From positions 124,001 through 188,000 of the forward strand of contig OY282374.1 of NCBI GenBank assembly GCA_958295815.1: 64,000 bases of DNA, given 5' to 3'. The position numbers and the translations under genes are program-made. The stretch comes from Candidatus Poribacteria bacterium (GTDB taxonomy: Bacteria; Poribacteria; WGA-4E; WGA-3G). Shown here piece by piece: positions 37,132-46,243 of the stretch. Within the stretch, counting starts at the first letter, position 1; each line of letters opens with the position of its first letter. The notes beneath the pieces are model-generated. The model was not told the DNA's origin. It saw only the letters and a list, made by a program, of their open reading frames with translations, and made no database searches.

Positions 37132-38040
37132 ATGGATTGGAAAGACGCATTGCCGGAAATCATAACGCAACCCAGCTCACGACTCCGATTTGAAGAGCCA
37201 CTCGCGAAACATACCTACTTCGGCATCGGCGGTGAAGCAACCGCTTACGTTGAAATCAGCACAGTCTCGGAACTCGCAGCATTGGCACGTTTCCATGAGC
37301 AGTGGGATGTCCAAATTGCCGTTATTGGTCGCGGGTCGAATCTGTTGGTAAGCGATACTGGCTTCAGGGGAATTGGTGTCAGGTTGGTCGGCGAGTTGGC
37401 GAAACTGGAAGTTGACGGAAACATCGTTTCGGTCGGTGCTGGGCTTTCACTACCACGACTCTCAAAAGCCATGTCGCGACGTGGTCTGAGCGGTGTGGAA
37501 TTTGCACTCGGTATACCGGGTTCAGTCGGTGGCGCACTAATCATGAACGCAGGTGCATGGGGCAGTAGTTTCGGAGATGTCGTGACGAACGTTACGGTCA
37601 TGAATGATGCTGGTGATCTCGTTGAGTTAACCCACGCCGAAGCGAACTTTGAATACCGACACAGCGGTCTGGATGCCTATTTTTGTGTGAAAGGGGCAAC
37701 ACTCGCACTTGAACCCGGAGACGTTGACACAATTACGGCGCGGATGCAAGCCTTCTATAAGCAGAAAGTTGAAACGCAGCCTTTTGCTGAGGAGAATGCC
37801 GGATGCATGTTCAAAAACCCACCCGGGGATTCCGCGGGACGGCTTATTGACATCAGTGGGTTGAAAGGTCACCGTATCGGCGGTGCCGAGGTCTCCACGG
37901 TACACGGAAATTTCATTCTCAATATTGACAATGCAACAGCGGCGGATGTTCTGAATTTAGTCGCCTACATCCAACAACAGGTCCGAGAAAAGACGGGAAT
38001 CTCCCTCCAAACTGAGGTAAAACGGTTGGGATTTGAGTAA
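37132..38040 (+). CDS. murB: UDP-N-acetylenolpyruvoylglucosamine reductase
   Basis: 302 residues; ATG follows AGGAGGACAGG. MurB reduces UDP-GlcNAc-enolpyruvate to UDP-MurNAc with NADPH and FAD, the second step of peptidoglycan synthesis. FAD-binding motifs GRGSNLLVSD (67-75) and GIPGSVGGALIMNAGAWG, Y175-R176, the catalytic serine S234 in GDSAGRLID and the C-terminal glutamate in LQTEVKRLGF are all present. Length and lack of insert fit the type II form. No other cell-wall gene lies next to it; it has its own promoter. Confidence 0.96.
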   Translation: MDWKDALPEIITQPSSRLRFEEPLAKHTYFGIGGEATAYVEISTVSELAALARFHEQWDVQIAVIGRGSNLLVSDTGFRGIGVRLVGELAKLEVDGNIVSVGAGLSLPRLSKAMSRRGLSGVEFALGIPGSVGGALIMNAGAWGSSFGDVVTNVTVMNDAGDLVELTHAEANFEYRHSGLDAYFCVKGATLALEPGDVDTITARMQAFYKQKVETQPFAEENAGCMFKNPPGDSAGRLIDISGLKGHRIGGAEVSTVHGNFILNIDNATAADVLNLVAYIQQQVREKTGISLQTEVKRLGFE

Positions 38041-38162
38041 GACCATTTACCTCCTCAGTGTTTTCCCGTGCTGGGTAAAACCGCAGTAAAATCTTTCCGT
38101 CGTCGATTGTCTATTACATTTATAGACCCGCCTTCCGAAACTGCAAATTGCTGAAAATATGC

Positions 38163-39356
38163 TTAGGGTCGAATAACCGTGCCATCCATCCGACGCACTG
38201 GTGCCCAACCGCCGTTGAGCGGATCTTCTGGGAACGGGAATCTTGCGGCGAGTTCTTCGTTTAAGTCAATGCCGAGTCCGGGAGCCTCAGTTACCCAAAA
38301 ACAGCCGTCTCGAATTTCGGGACAACCCGGGAATACCTCTTTGGTGTTCTCACCGAAGACATGCTGTTCCTGAATACCGAAGTTGTAGCACGCAAGGTCG
38401 AGTGCAACATTCGCGGCATGCCCAACTGGAGAAACGTCGCCGGGTCCGTGCCATGCCGTACGTACACCGAAGAATTCACAAAACGCGGCGAGTTTACGCG
38501 CAGGACTGATACCACCGATTTGCGAGATATGTACCCGAATAAAGTCGATAAGCCGATCCTTAATAAGATGGACGTACTCATTCGGATTGTTGAACAATTC
38601 TCCCATTGCAATCGGAATACTGGTCTGTTGGCGCATCAGTTGGAAATAGTCTACGTCCTCCGGTGCAAATGGGTCTTCGAGGAAGAATAGATTATACGGT
38701 TCTAAGCCCTTGGCGAGATTAATGGCTTGGATGGGTGGGATGCGTTCATGGACATCGTGGAGGAGTTCCACTTCATCACCGAGATGTGTCCGAAGGTGGT
38801 CGAAGAGTTTGATAATGGTATTGACGTAAGGGGTCGGTTCAAAGGCAGACGAACTCCGTCTCCGACTGCCCGCACCATAGGTTGAATAGCCCGGTATCGC
38901 CACCTGTGCTCTGACATAGCGATAACCTTGTTCCATGTAGCCACGAATGCTTTCCTCTACTTCCTCGAAAGTGCCACCTCCTGCGTGTGCATAGAGCGTT
39001 GCCGCCTCACGGCATTTGCCACCGAGCAGTTGATAGACAGGCATATTCGCACGCTTACCCATGATGTCCCACAGCGCAATGTCCACACCGCTAAGGGCGT
39101 TGTTCAACACTGGTCCATTTCGCCAATAGGAACTAACGAAACTGGTTTGGAAGATGTCCTCTATGTTTGTTGGATCTTTCCCGATGAGAAAGGGTTTGAG
39201 GTATTCATCAACCGCTGTTGCCACGGCGAGCGGACGTTGTGTAAATGTAGCACAGCCGATGCCGTATAGTCCTGGCTCACTCGTTTCAATCTTAACAACG
39301 ACGAGGCGAGTGCCATTCGGTGCTGTTAGAATAGTCTTAACGTCTGTAATTTTCAA
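38163..39356 (-). CDS. Mannonate dehydratase-like enolase superfamily enzyme (RspA/ManD family)
   Basis: 397 residues; TTG start with AGGAG about ten bases upstream. Mandelate racemase/muconate-lactonizing fold of the ManD/RspA subgroup: YRYVRAQ with the subgroup tyrosine loop GYSTYG, metal ligands in DVHERIPP, FFLEDP and GELFNNP, then HISQIGG and WHGPGDVSP. The subgroup dehydrates D-mannonate or D-gluconate, or lacks high activity (RspA). Catalytic residues are intact, so an acid-sugar dehydratase is likely. No uxu or kdg partner is adjacent in this window. Confidence 0.88.
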   Translation of the reverse strand: MKITDVKTILTAPNGTRLVVVKIETSEPGLYGIGCATFTQRPLAVATAVDEYLKPFLIGKDPTNIEDIFQTSFVSSYWRNGPVLNNALSGVDIALWDIMGKRANMPVYQLLGGKCREAATLYAHAGGGTFEEVEESIRGYMEQGYRYVRAQVAIPGYSTYGAGSRRRSSSAFEPTPYVNTIIKLFDHLRTHLGDEVELLHDVHERIPPIQAINLAKGLEPYNLFFLEDPFAPEDVDYFQLMRQQTSIPIAMGELFNNPNEYVHLIKDRLIDFIRVHISQIGGISPARKLAAFCEFFGVRTAWHGPGDVSPVGHAANVALDLACYNFGIQEQHVFGENTKEVFPGCPEIRDGCFWVTEAPGLGIDLNEELAARFPFPEDPLNGGWAPVRRMDGTVIRP

Positions 39357-39437
39357 AGTAGTCGTTCTCCTGTCTTATATCATAAAATAATATAGTGTGA
39401 AAATCGTCTCTGGGTGCTCAGTGGTGCTCTAATGTTT

Positions 39438-39788
39438 TTAATACTTGTGGAAACCGTTGCGAAGTGCTAACAACACCAAGAGAATACTGAGGACAATAAA
39501 TATACCCCACCCGATGTAAAAATCGGCATTTCCTTGTAACGCGAAACTTTTTTTGAAGCGTTCTACTCTTGATTGCTGCGCTTTTTTTCTTAGGACTTGC
39601 TTGTCGTGTTGTGTTAGGTTTTTGGCATTCGGAGGTGCCAGTTCTGACCGATGGCGCAGAAAGCGTTGAATCCTCCATGTCCGCAGCTTCCGTAATAAGA
39701 ATCGACAGAGGATCACGAAGCCTGTGGTTACGAGTAAAACGGTCATCCCAATGGCTACATCATTCCAAGGTATCTTAGTGACGTCCAT
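39438..39788 (-). CDS. Small membrane protein, function unknown
   Basis: 116 residues; GGAGG about eight bases before the ATG. Predicted to have two membrane helices, one near the N-terminus (about 11-29, AIGMTVLLVTTGFVILCRF) and one at the C-terminus (about 90-108, IGWGIFIVLSILLVLLAL), with a very basic Arg/Lys/Gln-rich segment between. I recognise no family. It lies between the ManD-like gene and an uncharacterised zinc-ribbon protein, all on the minus strand. Confidence 0.65.
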   Translation of the reverse strand: MDVTKIPWNDVAIGMTVLLVTTGFVILCRFLLRKLRTWRIQRFLRHRSELAPPNAKNLTQHDKQVLRKKAQQSRVERFKKSFALQGNADFYIGWGIFIVLSILLVLLALRNGFHKY

Positions 39789-39879
39789 CTGTTTACCCTC
39801 CGTTTTGTGAAAGAGGATTGTTTTTTAGGGTTATGGTGGTGTGAACACGGTTGTGTATAGCTCTTTTCGTAAGCCTTGG

Positions 39880-41007
39880 TTACATCTGTGCTAAATTGAC
39901 GATGAGATTGTAGGTAAACCAATCGTCATTGGTAACAAAGGATTGTGGTTTTGCAGTGGCAGCATCCCTTTGGACACCAATTCCGCCTTCAAAAGGTTCA
40001 AATGCAACAATTTTATTATAAGCAATTCGGAAACGTTTGGTCGCGCCAACGAAATAGAGATGTTTGTTTGTGACACCCATTAATCCTCTATCTGCATGGG
40101 CAATTTCAGATGTTTGTTGTCTTTCTCCTTTAAACGCTCCGACTCGATAATAAACGCCCTTTGCAATGCGAATTCCTACACCTTGACTACCGCCGACGTA
40201 TTGAGTTCGCGTTTTCTCTTCATAGTAGTCCACATTCTGGAAAACCCAGACCAATTTCTCAGTTTTCTGTAAATTGAAGGGAAGAATGCCATCAATTTTT
40301 ATTCTTTCGGGTAAGTTTCTGTTAAGAATATCGCGTAACACGCATCCTTTCACCAATTGTGTATACGCTCCATTTCTATCAAGTTTTTCTTCAGCTAACG
40401 CGAAATGTTGCTTTAATTCGTTCAAAACGTTCTCTTCCTGCGCGGTAACAATACCGTCATTAAAAATATCAACTACCACTTTTTCCCAACCGGAAACTAC
40501 CAACTCGCGTAAGGTTCCTTCATCTATAAGACATTCAGTTTGTATCTGTTTGATTTGGTCTTCGAGTTGTTGCAGGTCTCCACCTTTTGAACCTGCTTCG
40601 CTAACAAGCGACGAGATTTTCGATTTACCGTGATTTTGCTTATGCGCTGATAACTTGGCAGGTATGCCATTCTTATTCAGTTTTTCCTCCGATAAACTGA
40701 AATGATGCTTTAATTTATCTAATGCTCTTTCTTCTTCCACGGTGAATTGATTAGCAGCAATGACGAATTCCACAGCTTTCTCCCAACCAGAGGTAATTAA
40801 ATCCGACAAGAGATTTTTGTTGATGTAACAGGCTGTTGCTATTTGTTCAATTTGTGTTTGGAGTTGCTGAAGATCGGTATCTTTTAAACCAGCATCACTG
40901 ACAAGTACCAAGATCTCCGATTTTCCCTGCTCGTGCTGTTGTTTGCATTCTTTATGTGCTTTTTTCAAGATCCCTGCTGTCTGTCCACAGTAAGTGCAAT
41001 TTGCCAT
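39880..41007 (-). CDS. Zinc-ribbon protein with duplicated helical domain and PH-like C-terminus
   Basis: 375 residues; GGAGAAGCCA precedes the ATG. N-terminal zinc-binding motif C4-x2-C7-x10-H18-x2-C21. Two homologous helical units follow: about 28-114 and 125-212, both with SGWEKxV, EEExxLxxLKxHFxLxEEKL and ending in NG. The C-terminal 160 residues are beta-rich with YVGGSQGVGIRIAKGVYYRVG and RGLMGVTNKHLYFVG, reminiscent of bacterial PH-like or GRAM-like domains. No catalytic motif seen. Function unknown; could be a membrane- or nucleic-acid-associated regulator. Confidence 0.72.
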   Translation of the reverse strand: MANCTYCGQTAGILKKAHKECKQQHEQGKSEILVLVSDAGLKDTDLQQLQTQIEQIATACYINKNLLSDLITSGWEKAVEFVIAANQFTVEEERALDKLKHHFSLSEEKLNKNGIPAKLSAHKQNHGKSKISSLVSEAGSKGGDLQQLEDQIKQIQTECLIDEGTLRELVVSGWEKVVVDIFNDGIVTAQEENVLNELKQHFALAEEKLDRNGAYTQLVKGCVLRDILNRNLPERIKIDGILPFNLQKTEKLVWVFQNVDYYEEKTRTQYVGGSQGVGIRIAKGVYYRVGAFKGERQQTSEIAHADRGLMGVTNKHLYFVGATKRFRIAYNKIVAFEPFEGGIGVQRDAATAKPQSFVTNDDWFTYNLIVNLAQM

Positions 41008-41154
41008 TGGCTTCTCCTATATTTTCTGCTAATTTACGGTAGATTATACAATTACTTTGACATCCTCGATTACCGTCCAACCACCCTAACCCCCTTATCA
41101 CATGTTGAAATTATACCAAACCGGGTGTGGTGTGTCAAACGGATTTGCTAATCT

Positions 41155-43218
41155 CTATTTCTTGGTTAAGATAAGATTTTGGTAGGTATCAACAACAGCG
41201 GAGAAATTTGGGGGTATTACAGTTGTGGCACTAAATTCTGTGACAATCGCGGGACCTGCGATACAATTGCCCGGACGTAGTGCCTCGCGGCGATAGAACT
41301 CAGTTGGAATTGCTTCATTCTCAAAGATGACAGGACTTTGGGATATATGCGCTTCAGAAGCATCGGCGTCGGCGAGTGAGATCGGTTGGATGGGAGGTTT
41401 GTCGGTTTCTCCTATGGTTGTGAGGCGAAGATTCACAATTTCTGCTGGCGCATCGGTTCTGGCGTAGCCGAATCGTTGGGCATGCGCAGCGTGAAATTTC
41501 TCAATGAACGTTTGTATTTCCTCTTCAGAGACATTCGTTGCTGCAGCGTAGGGGATGTTTAGTTCATAAGATTGCCCGGCATATCGCATATCAAATGAGC
41601 GATTGACTTTTAGTTGGTTCGGGGTGAACCCTTCCGTCTTCATCTCGTTTTCGGCGCGGGATAGGAGAGCATTGAACCCAGCGTTTAATGCTTCAACAAG
41701 ATTTTCGTCGCTGCTTTTTTCAAGCTGCCACAACACAGTCTGTGAGTAATCTTTGATGACATCCGCAAAAAGCATCCCGTACGCCGAGAGTAGACCGCCG
41801 TTAGGTGGAATCAGAACTGTGCCGATGCCGAGATTCTCTGCCATAAATGCGGCGTGTAAGCCACCGGCACCGCCGAAGGAGACGAGTGTGAAATCGCGTG
41901 TATCGAACCCGCGTTCCACAGAGATGACTTTGATGGCACGTTCCATAGCTGCATTGGCGACCTTAAGAATACCGTCCGCGGCTTGCATAGGCGAGATACC
42001 GAGATGCGAGGCGAATTTTTCAATGTGTATGCGTGGTTTATCGGTGTCGAGCGACATTGCGCCATCCAAAAACTGCGTTGCTGCGATACGTCCTAAGAAG
42101 AGGTTGGCATCGGTTACCGTGATGTCTTCTCCGTTGTTCCCATAGCAGATTGGACCCGGCTCTGCCCCCGCACTCTCCGGTCCGACACGTAGCGCACCGC
42201 CTGTATCGACAGTCGCAATAGAGCCGCCACCGGCACCGACGGTGTGGATGTCGATCAACGGCACTTTGATTGGGAGTCCGCTAATCGTGCTTTCCGTCGT
42301 GAGCGAGATACCGTTATTACAGAGGCTAACATCCGTTGAAGTACCACCCATATCGAATGTGATAATCTGGTCATAGCCAGCGGTTTTGGCGATTTGATAC
42401 GCCCCAAGAACACCACCTGCGGGACCGGAAAGCACAGTACGGATGCCCGCTGATTCAAAATTTCTTGCAGAAACGCTGCCGCCGTTGGATAGCATCAAGC
42501 GGAACGACTCTGGGAATTGTTTAGATTCTGTCAGCGTAGAGAGATGTCGTTCCAAGGTGGGACGGATGTAAGCGTTGGCAACGGTGGTGCTGAAGCGTGC
42601 ATACTCTCGGTATTCCGGTAGGACTTCATGTGAGCATGAGATGGGTATATCAAGCCGTGATGAGAGGTGCTCGGCAACAATCTGTTCATTTTGTGGGTTG
42701 ACGTAGGCAAAAAGGAAACAGATTCCTATAGCGTCGAGTTCCAGGGTAGCGAGTTGTGTCGCAAGTGCATCCAGTTCATTCGGTTCAATCTCAGTTTGGA
42801 TTTCACCCGTGTGCAGTGTCCTTTCCGAGATACCAAAGCGGCGTTCAGTAGGAACAAGCGGTGCCGGACGTTCCACGAAAAAATCGTAAAGATTTGGGCG
42901 CGCCTGTCTGCCTATCTCTAAAACGTCTTCAAAGCCTTTCGTTGTGACGAGGGCAATGCGCGCACCCCTACGTTCAAGAAGCGCGTTCGTTGCAACCGTT
43001 GATCCGTGGACAATCTCCACCTGTTCAGCATCGGTGTTCTGCTGATGCAAGATTTCACCTACACCTTGTATCACGGCGTTTGCAGGGTTTTGCGGGGTTG
43101 AGAGAACTTTGTGGGTGAACAAAACACCGTTGATGTGCATCACGATGTCGGTGAAGGTGCCACCGGTATCAACACCGATTTTTTTTGTTGTTTTGGCAAA
43201 GGCTTCCTGTTTATGCAT
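41155..43218 (-). CDS. Hydantoinase/oxoprolinase family protein, HyuA type
   Basis: 687 residues. N-terminal ATPase motif IGVDTGGTFTDIVM, then VHGSTVATNALLERRG, FDMGGTSTDVSLC and GAGGGSIA phosphate- and adenosine-binding segments of the hydantoinase A/acetone carboxylase beta/5-oxoprolinase superfamily. Members couple ATP hydrolysis to opening cyclic amides or to carboxylation, usually with a HyuB-type partner, which is not next to it here. It starts 51 bases after the hydroxyacid dehydrogenase stop and may be co-transcribed. The ribosome site is weak. Confidence 0.9.
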   Translation of the reverse strand: MHKQEAFAKTTKKIGVDTGGTFTDIVMHINGVLFTHKVLSTPQNPANAVIQGVGEILHQQNTDAEQVEIVHGSTVATNALLERRGARIALVTTKGFEDVLEIGRQARPNLYDFFVERPAPLVPTERRFGISERTLHTGEIQTEIEPNELDALATQLATLELDAIGICFLFAYVNPQNEQIVAEHLSSRLDIPISCSHEVLPEYREYARFSTTVANAYIRPTLERHLSTLTESKQFPESFRLMLSNGGSVSARNFESAGIRTVLSGPAGGVLGAYQIAKTAGYDQIITFDMGGTSTDVSLCNNGISLTTESTISGLPIKVPLIDIHTVGAGGGSIATVDTGGALRVGPESAGAEPGPICYGNNGEDITVTDANLFLGRIAATQFLDGAMSLDTDKPRIHIEKFASHLGISPMQAADGILKVANAAMERAIKVISVERGFDTRDFTLVSFGGAGGLHAAFMAENLGIGTVLIPPNGGLLSAYGMLFADVIKDYSQTVLWQLEKSSDENLVEALNAGFNALLSRAENEMKTEGFTPNQLKVNRSFDMRYAGQSYELNIPYAAATNVSEEEIQTFIEKFHAAHAQRFGYARTDAPAEIVNLRLTTIGETDKPPIQPISLADADASEAHISQSPVIFENEAIPTEFYRREALRPGNCIAGPAIVTEFSATTVIPPNFSAVVDTYQNLILTKK

Positions 43219-43269
43219 CTTTTTTCGCTGAGAACAGTGGTGCGGAATGTCTGCGATGTATGTTGGTGG

Positions 43270-44229
43270 TCAAACCACTACGTTTTGTGGGTTGCCTTCC
43301 AGAAAAGCGATAATATTGTCAACCGCGCCCTCATTGAGGAGTTCGACGCCTTCAGGGGTCATATCGGCACAATGCGGTGTTAAGATCACCTGTTCGCACG
43401 CTAAGAGCGGATGGTCTGCCGGAAGTGGCTCTTGATCGTAGACATCGATAGCAGCACCGCCAAGATGACCACTGTTCAAGGCATTAATCAACGCATCGGT
43501 GTCAATCACACCGCCCCGTGCGACGTTGATTAAAAGCGCCCCTGGCTTCATTGAGGCGAGTTCGCTTTCCCCGATAAGATGTTGACTCTCCTCTGTTAAC
43601 CTGACATGTAAACTGACGACATCGGCAGTACGGAGCAATTCATCGAGAGAGACGAACTGAACCTCTAATTCCTGAGCGCGTGTTGCTGAAGGGTGGTACG
43701 TCCACGCGATAACATTCATTCCGATTGCGCGTCCGAGGCGTGCCATCTCTGCACCTATATGTCCAGTGCCTATAATTCCTAAGGTCTTTCCTTGAAGATA
43801 GACATTGTCCATACGGGGCCACCCACCTGCTTTCATAGATGCTGTCAGAAATGCCGACCGTTTAGCAAGCCCGAACATCAGTCCGAATCCGTGTTCTGCG
43901 ACAACGGGAGCAGTCCGTCCGGGCTGATTGCAAACGGTAATACCTCGTTTTTTCGCTTCATCAAGTCCAATCATATCAGTGCCGATGGAGCAGAGCGAAA
44001 TTAACTTGAGTTTTGGGAGCTGCTGCAGTAGTTCTGCTGGCCACTTGACGAGTCCGCGTGAATTGATGAGGATGTCTGCATCTTCGGCACGTCGGATTTG
44101 TTCTTCGGCGGTTTCGGGTCGGTCGGTATAGACAATCGCATCGCCGTAAGGGTTCAGGCGTTCCAGATGAGGTGAGTCTTGGATTTGCGGTGGTGAATCA
44201 CCGGGGACAACAATTTTGAGTCTATTCAC
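43270..44229 (-). CDS. D-isomer specific 2-hydroxyacid dehydrogenase
   Basis: 319 residues; GTG start with AAGGAA upstream. NAD-binding motif GIIGTGHIGAEMARLG, then VSLHVRLTEESQHLI, catalytic arginine in NVARGGVIDT, glutamate in DVYDQEPLP and histidine in ILTPHCADMTPE. It would interconvert a 2-hydroxyacid and 2-oxoacid using NAD(P). It precedes a hydantoinase A gene and follows an Fe-alcohol dehydrogenase gene, hinting at a catabolic set. Substrate not deducible. Confidence 0.9.
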   Translation of the reverse strand: MNRLKIVVPGDSPPQIQDSPHLERLNPYGDAIVYTDRPETAEEQIRRAEDADILINSRGLVKWPAELLQQLPKLKLISLCSIGTDMIGLDEAKKRGITVCNQPGRTAPVVAEHGFGLMFGLAKRSAFLTASMKAGGWPRMDNVYLQGKTLGIIGTGHIGAEMARLGRAIGMNVIAWTYHPSATRAQELEVQFVSLDELLRTADVVSLHVRLTEESQHLIGESELASMKPGALLINVARGGVIDTDALINALNSGHLGGAAIDVYDQEPLPADHPLLACEQVILTPHCADMTPEGVELLNEGAVDNIIAFLEGNPQNVVV

Positions 44230-44241
44230 AGTTTATTCCTT

Positions 44242-44400
44242 CTACTTTTTAAACCATTCCCGACTGAACGGCACGTCGGAGCGTGCCTACTACTTTTAAA
44301 AGCATTCCCGACTGAACGGCACGTCGGAGCGTGCTTCTACTTTTTAAACCATTCCCGACTGAACGGCACGTCGGAGCGTGCCTACTACTTTTAAAAGCAC
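44242..44400. repeat. Tandem palindromic repeat, 3.3 copies of 47-48 bases
   Basis: Units begin at 44242, 44290, 44337 and 44385 (last one partial, merging with the 3' end of the Fe-alcohol dehydrogenase gene). Each holds CGACTGAACGGCACGTCGG and GCACGTCGGAGCGTGC, which can fold as alternative hairpins. It fills the space between two minus-strand genes. Confidence 0.85.
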
Positions 44401-45548
44401 TCCCAATATAGCGCAACTATCTCTTCAGCCGTAGCCTGTCTCGGATTGTTAGCAGGACTCCCACTGGCAATAGCATCGACTGCCATCTGTTCAACGACAG
44501 TCTCGAATTTCTCTTTGTCAATACCGATTTCGCCGAGTCGTGGCATTTTAATATCGGTGACAAGTCGTTCAACAGCAGAAATCGCTGCGTCTGCTTGGTG
44601 CATTGCGGATAACCCATCAATTGATTCACCCATAGCGCGCGCAATATCGGCAAAGCGAGTGGGTGCACCGACAACGCTGAACGCCATCACATCACGTAAT
44701 AACACCGAATTTGATAATCCATGGTGGATGTGGAAATACGCACCGATCGGGCGGGACATCCCGTGGACTAAAGCCACAGATGAATTGCTGAACGCCATAC
44801 CTGCGATAGACGCACCGATCATCATATCCGTGCGAGCGGAAACATTTTCGCCATCTGCCCACGCCTGTCGGAGCGAACCCGAAATCATCTCAATCGCTTT
44901 CAAGGAGAGCGCGTCCGTTATCGGTTGGGCGCGTTTGGAGATGTATGCCTCTATTGCATGGGTTAACGCATCAACGCCGACTGCCGCGGTCAGGTGTGGA
45001 GGGGTTGTCAGCGATAGCAACGGATCTACAAGTGCAACAGATGCGAGTAGATAAGAGCTACTGAGCATCATTTTGACGTTCCGCTCGGTGTCGGTGATGA
45101 CTGTAACTTTGGAGACTTCGCTGCCTGTCCCGCCTGTCGTGGGTATCGCTATAAGAGGTGTTCCCGGATTCGGGATTTTGTCCACACCCATATAATCGGC
45201 GAAGTCTCCGTCGTTTGCTAGTTTCATGGCGATGCCTTTTCCGCAGTCGATAGCACTTCCGCCACCGATGCTCACGATCACATCGCAGGCTTCGTCAGCA
45301 TACTGCTTTAAGCCATCCCGCACATTCTGTAAGGTTGGATCGGGTGTAACATCAGAGAAACAAGTACTACCTATTCCGGCGGCGTGTAAATTTTGGGCGA
45401 TCTTATCGGCATATCCAATTTTGGCGATACCCGGATCTGTCACGATGAGTGCGTTCGTTGCACCGAGTTGTTTCGCCTGTTCGCCGACGCTCTCAGATGC
45501 ACCTGCGCCTGTGATTACTGTGGATGGGAGTGTTAATGTCGTAGGCAA
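44391..45548 (-). CDS. Iron-containing alcohol dehydrogenase
   Basis: 385 residues; TTG start with AGGAA about ten bases upstream. Group III alcohol dehydrogenase: SIGGGSAIDCGKGIA for NAD(P), IPTTGGTGSEVSK, metal-binding GVDALTHAIEAY, VHGMSRPIGAYFHIHHGLSN. These enzymes handle primary alcohols, lactaldehyde, glycerol or hydroxybutyrate with Fe or Zn. All expected ligands (Asp and three His) appear to be present. The last bases lie inside a palindromic repeat that also fills the downstream space. Confidence 0.92.
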   Translation of the reverse strand: MPTTLTLPSTVITGAGASESVGEQAKQLGATNALIVTDPGIAKIGYADKIAQNLHAAGIGSTCFSDVTPDPTLQNVRDGLKQYADEACDVIVSIGGGSAIDCGKGIAMKLANDGDFADYMGVDKIPNPGTPLIAIPTTGGTGSEVSKVTVITDTERNVKMMLSSSYLLASVALVDPLLSLTTPPHLTAAVGVDALTHAIEAYISKRAQPITDALSLKAIEMISGSLRQAWADGENVSARTDMMIGASIAGMAFSNSSVALVHGMSRPIGAYFHIHHGLSNSVLLRDVMAFSVVGAPTRFADIARAMGESIDGLSAMHQADAAISAVERLVTDIKMPRLGEIGIDKEKFETVVEQMAVDAIASGSPANNPRQATAEEIVALYWECF

Positions 45549-45597
45549 TTTTCAATTTCCTGTATGAATTCCTGTTTAGTTGGATTTCGAGCAAAAA

Positions 45598-46113
45598 TCA
45601 GAGTTCATCTAACCCGCTAATCACTTTCGTCCAATTCCTTACCTCAATGCTATCTAATACACTAATGTCATCGCGTTTGGCTATTTCTTGGGCAGGTTTG
45701 GAATTCATGAAGAAAGGATCTAATATGAATCCGACTCGACCTATATCTAATCGATCCGCATCCCAGCATGCTGCAATTGTAATGTCATCTGTTGTCCGCT
45801 TATCCGTATGCCATTCGCATGCATAGTAAAATTTATCGAAGTCATCTTGAGAAATATTGATGAGTTCATTCTTGATTTGCGTGGCATATTCAGCACCTCT
45901 ACGTCCATGACCGGGATCGTCATACTCGTTCAGGCGCATGCAGTCATGGAATACTGCGAACAGCTTTACTATTGTCTGATTTGCTCCTGTTTTCTGTGCA
46001 ACATAAAGACCATTTCTTTCAACGCGTGCCCAATGCTCAGGACCATGAACAGAACTATGTTTAACAGAGGTATCCTTTAGCACTTGATGCCAAACTGCTT
46101 CTAAATTTACCAT
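45598..46113 (-). CDS. HD-domain protein, putative phosphohydrolase
   Basis: 171 residues; GAGGTGAG upstream of the ATG. Metal-binding HD residues visible: H23 and H27 in SVHGPEHWARV, H56-D57 in FAVFHDCMR, H102 in CEWHTDK and D118/D120 in CWDADRLDIGRVG. HD proteins hydrolyse phosphate esters of nucleotides or act in signalling. The neighbours (Fe-alcohol dehydrogenase after it, purH before it) do not define the substrate. Confidence 0.82.
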   Translation of the reverse strand: MVNLEAVWHQVLKDTSVKHSSVHGPEHWARVERNGLYVAQKTGANQTIVKLFAVFHDCMRLNEYDDPGHGRRGAEYATQIKNELINISQDDFDKFYYACEWHTDKRTTDDITIAACWDADRLDIGRVGFILDPFFMNSKPAQEIAKRDDISVLDSIEVRNWTKVISGLDEL

Positions 46114-46243
46114 ATCTCACCTCAAGAGTCGACTTTATAGCGTTTATTGTAGCGAAAAGCAAAAAGAGTTCAACTAAAATTCACTTAGTTGACGAGGATT
46201 CTAAAGAACTCCTGTGCTTTAGTGGTTTATCAAGAAATGGGTT

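Noticed and set aside
44242..44400. Tandem 47-48 base units as a small CRISPR
   Set aside because: The whole unit repeats, with no variable spacer between copies, and no cas gene is nearby.
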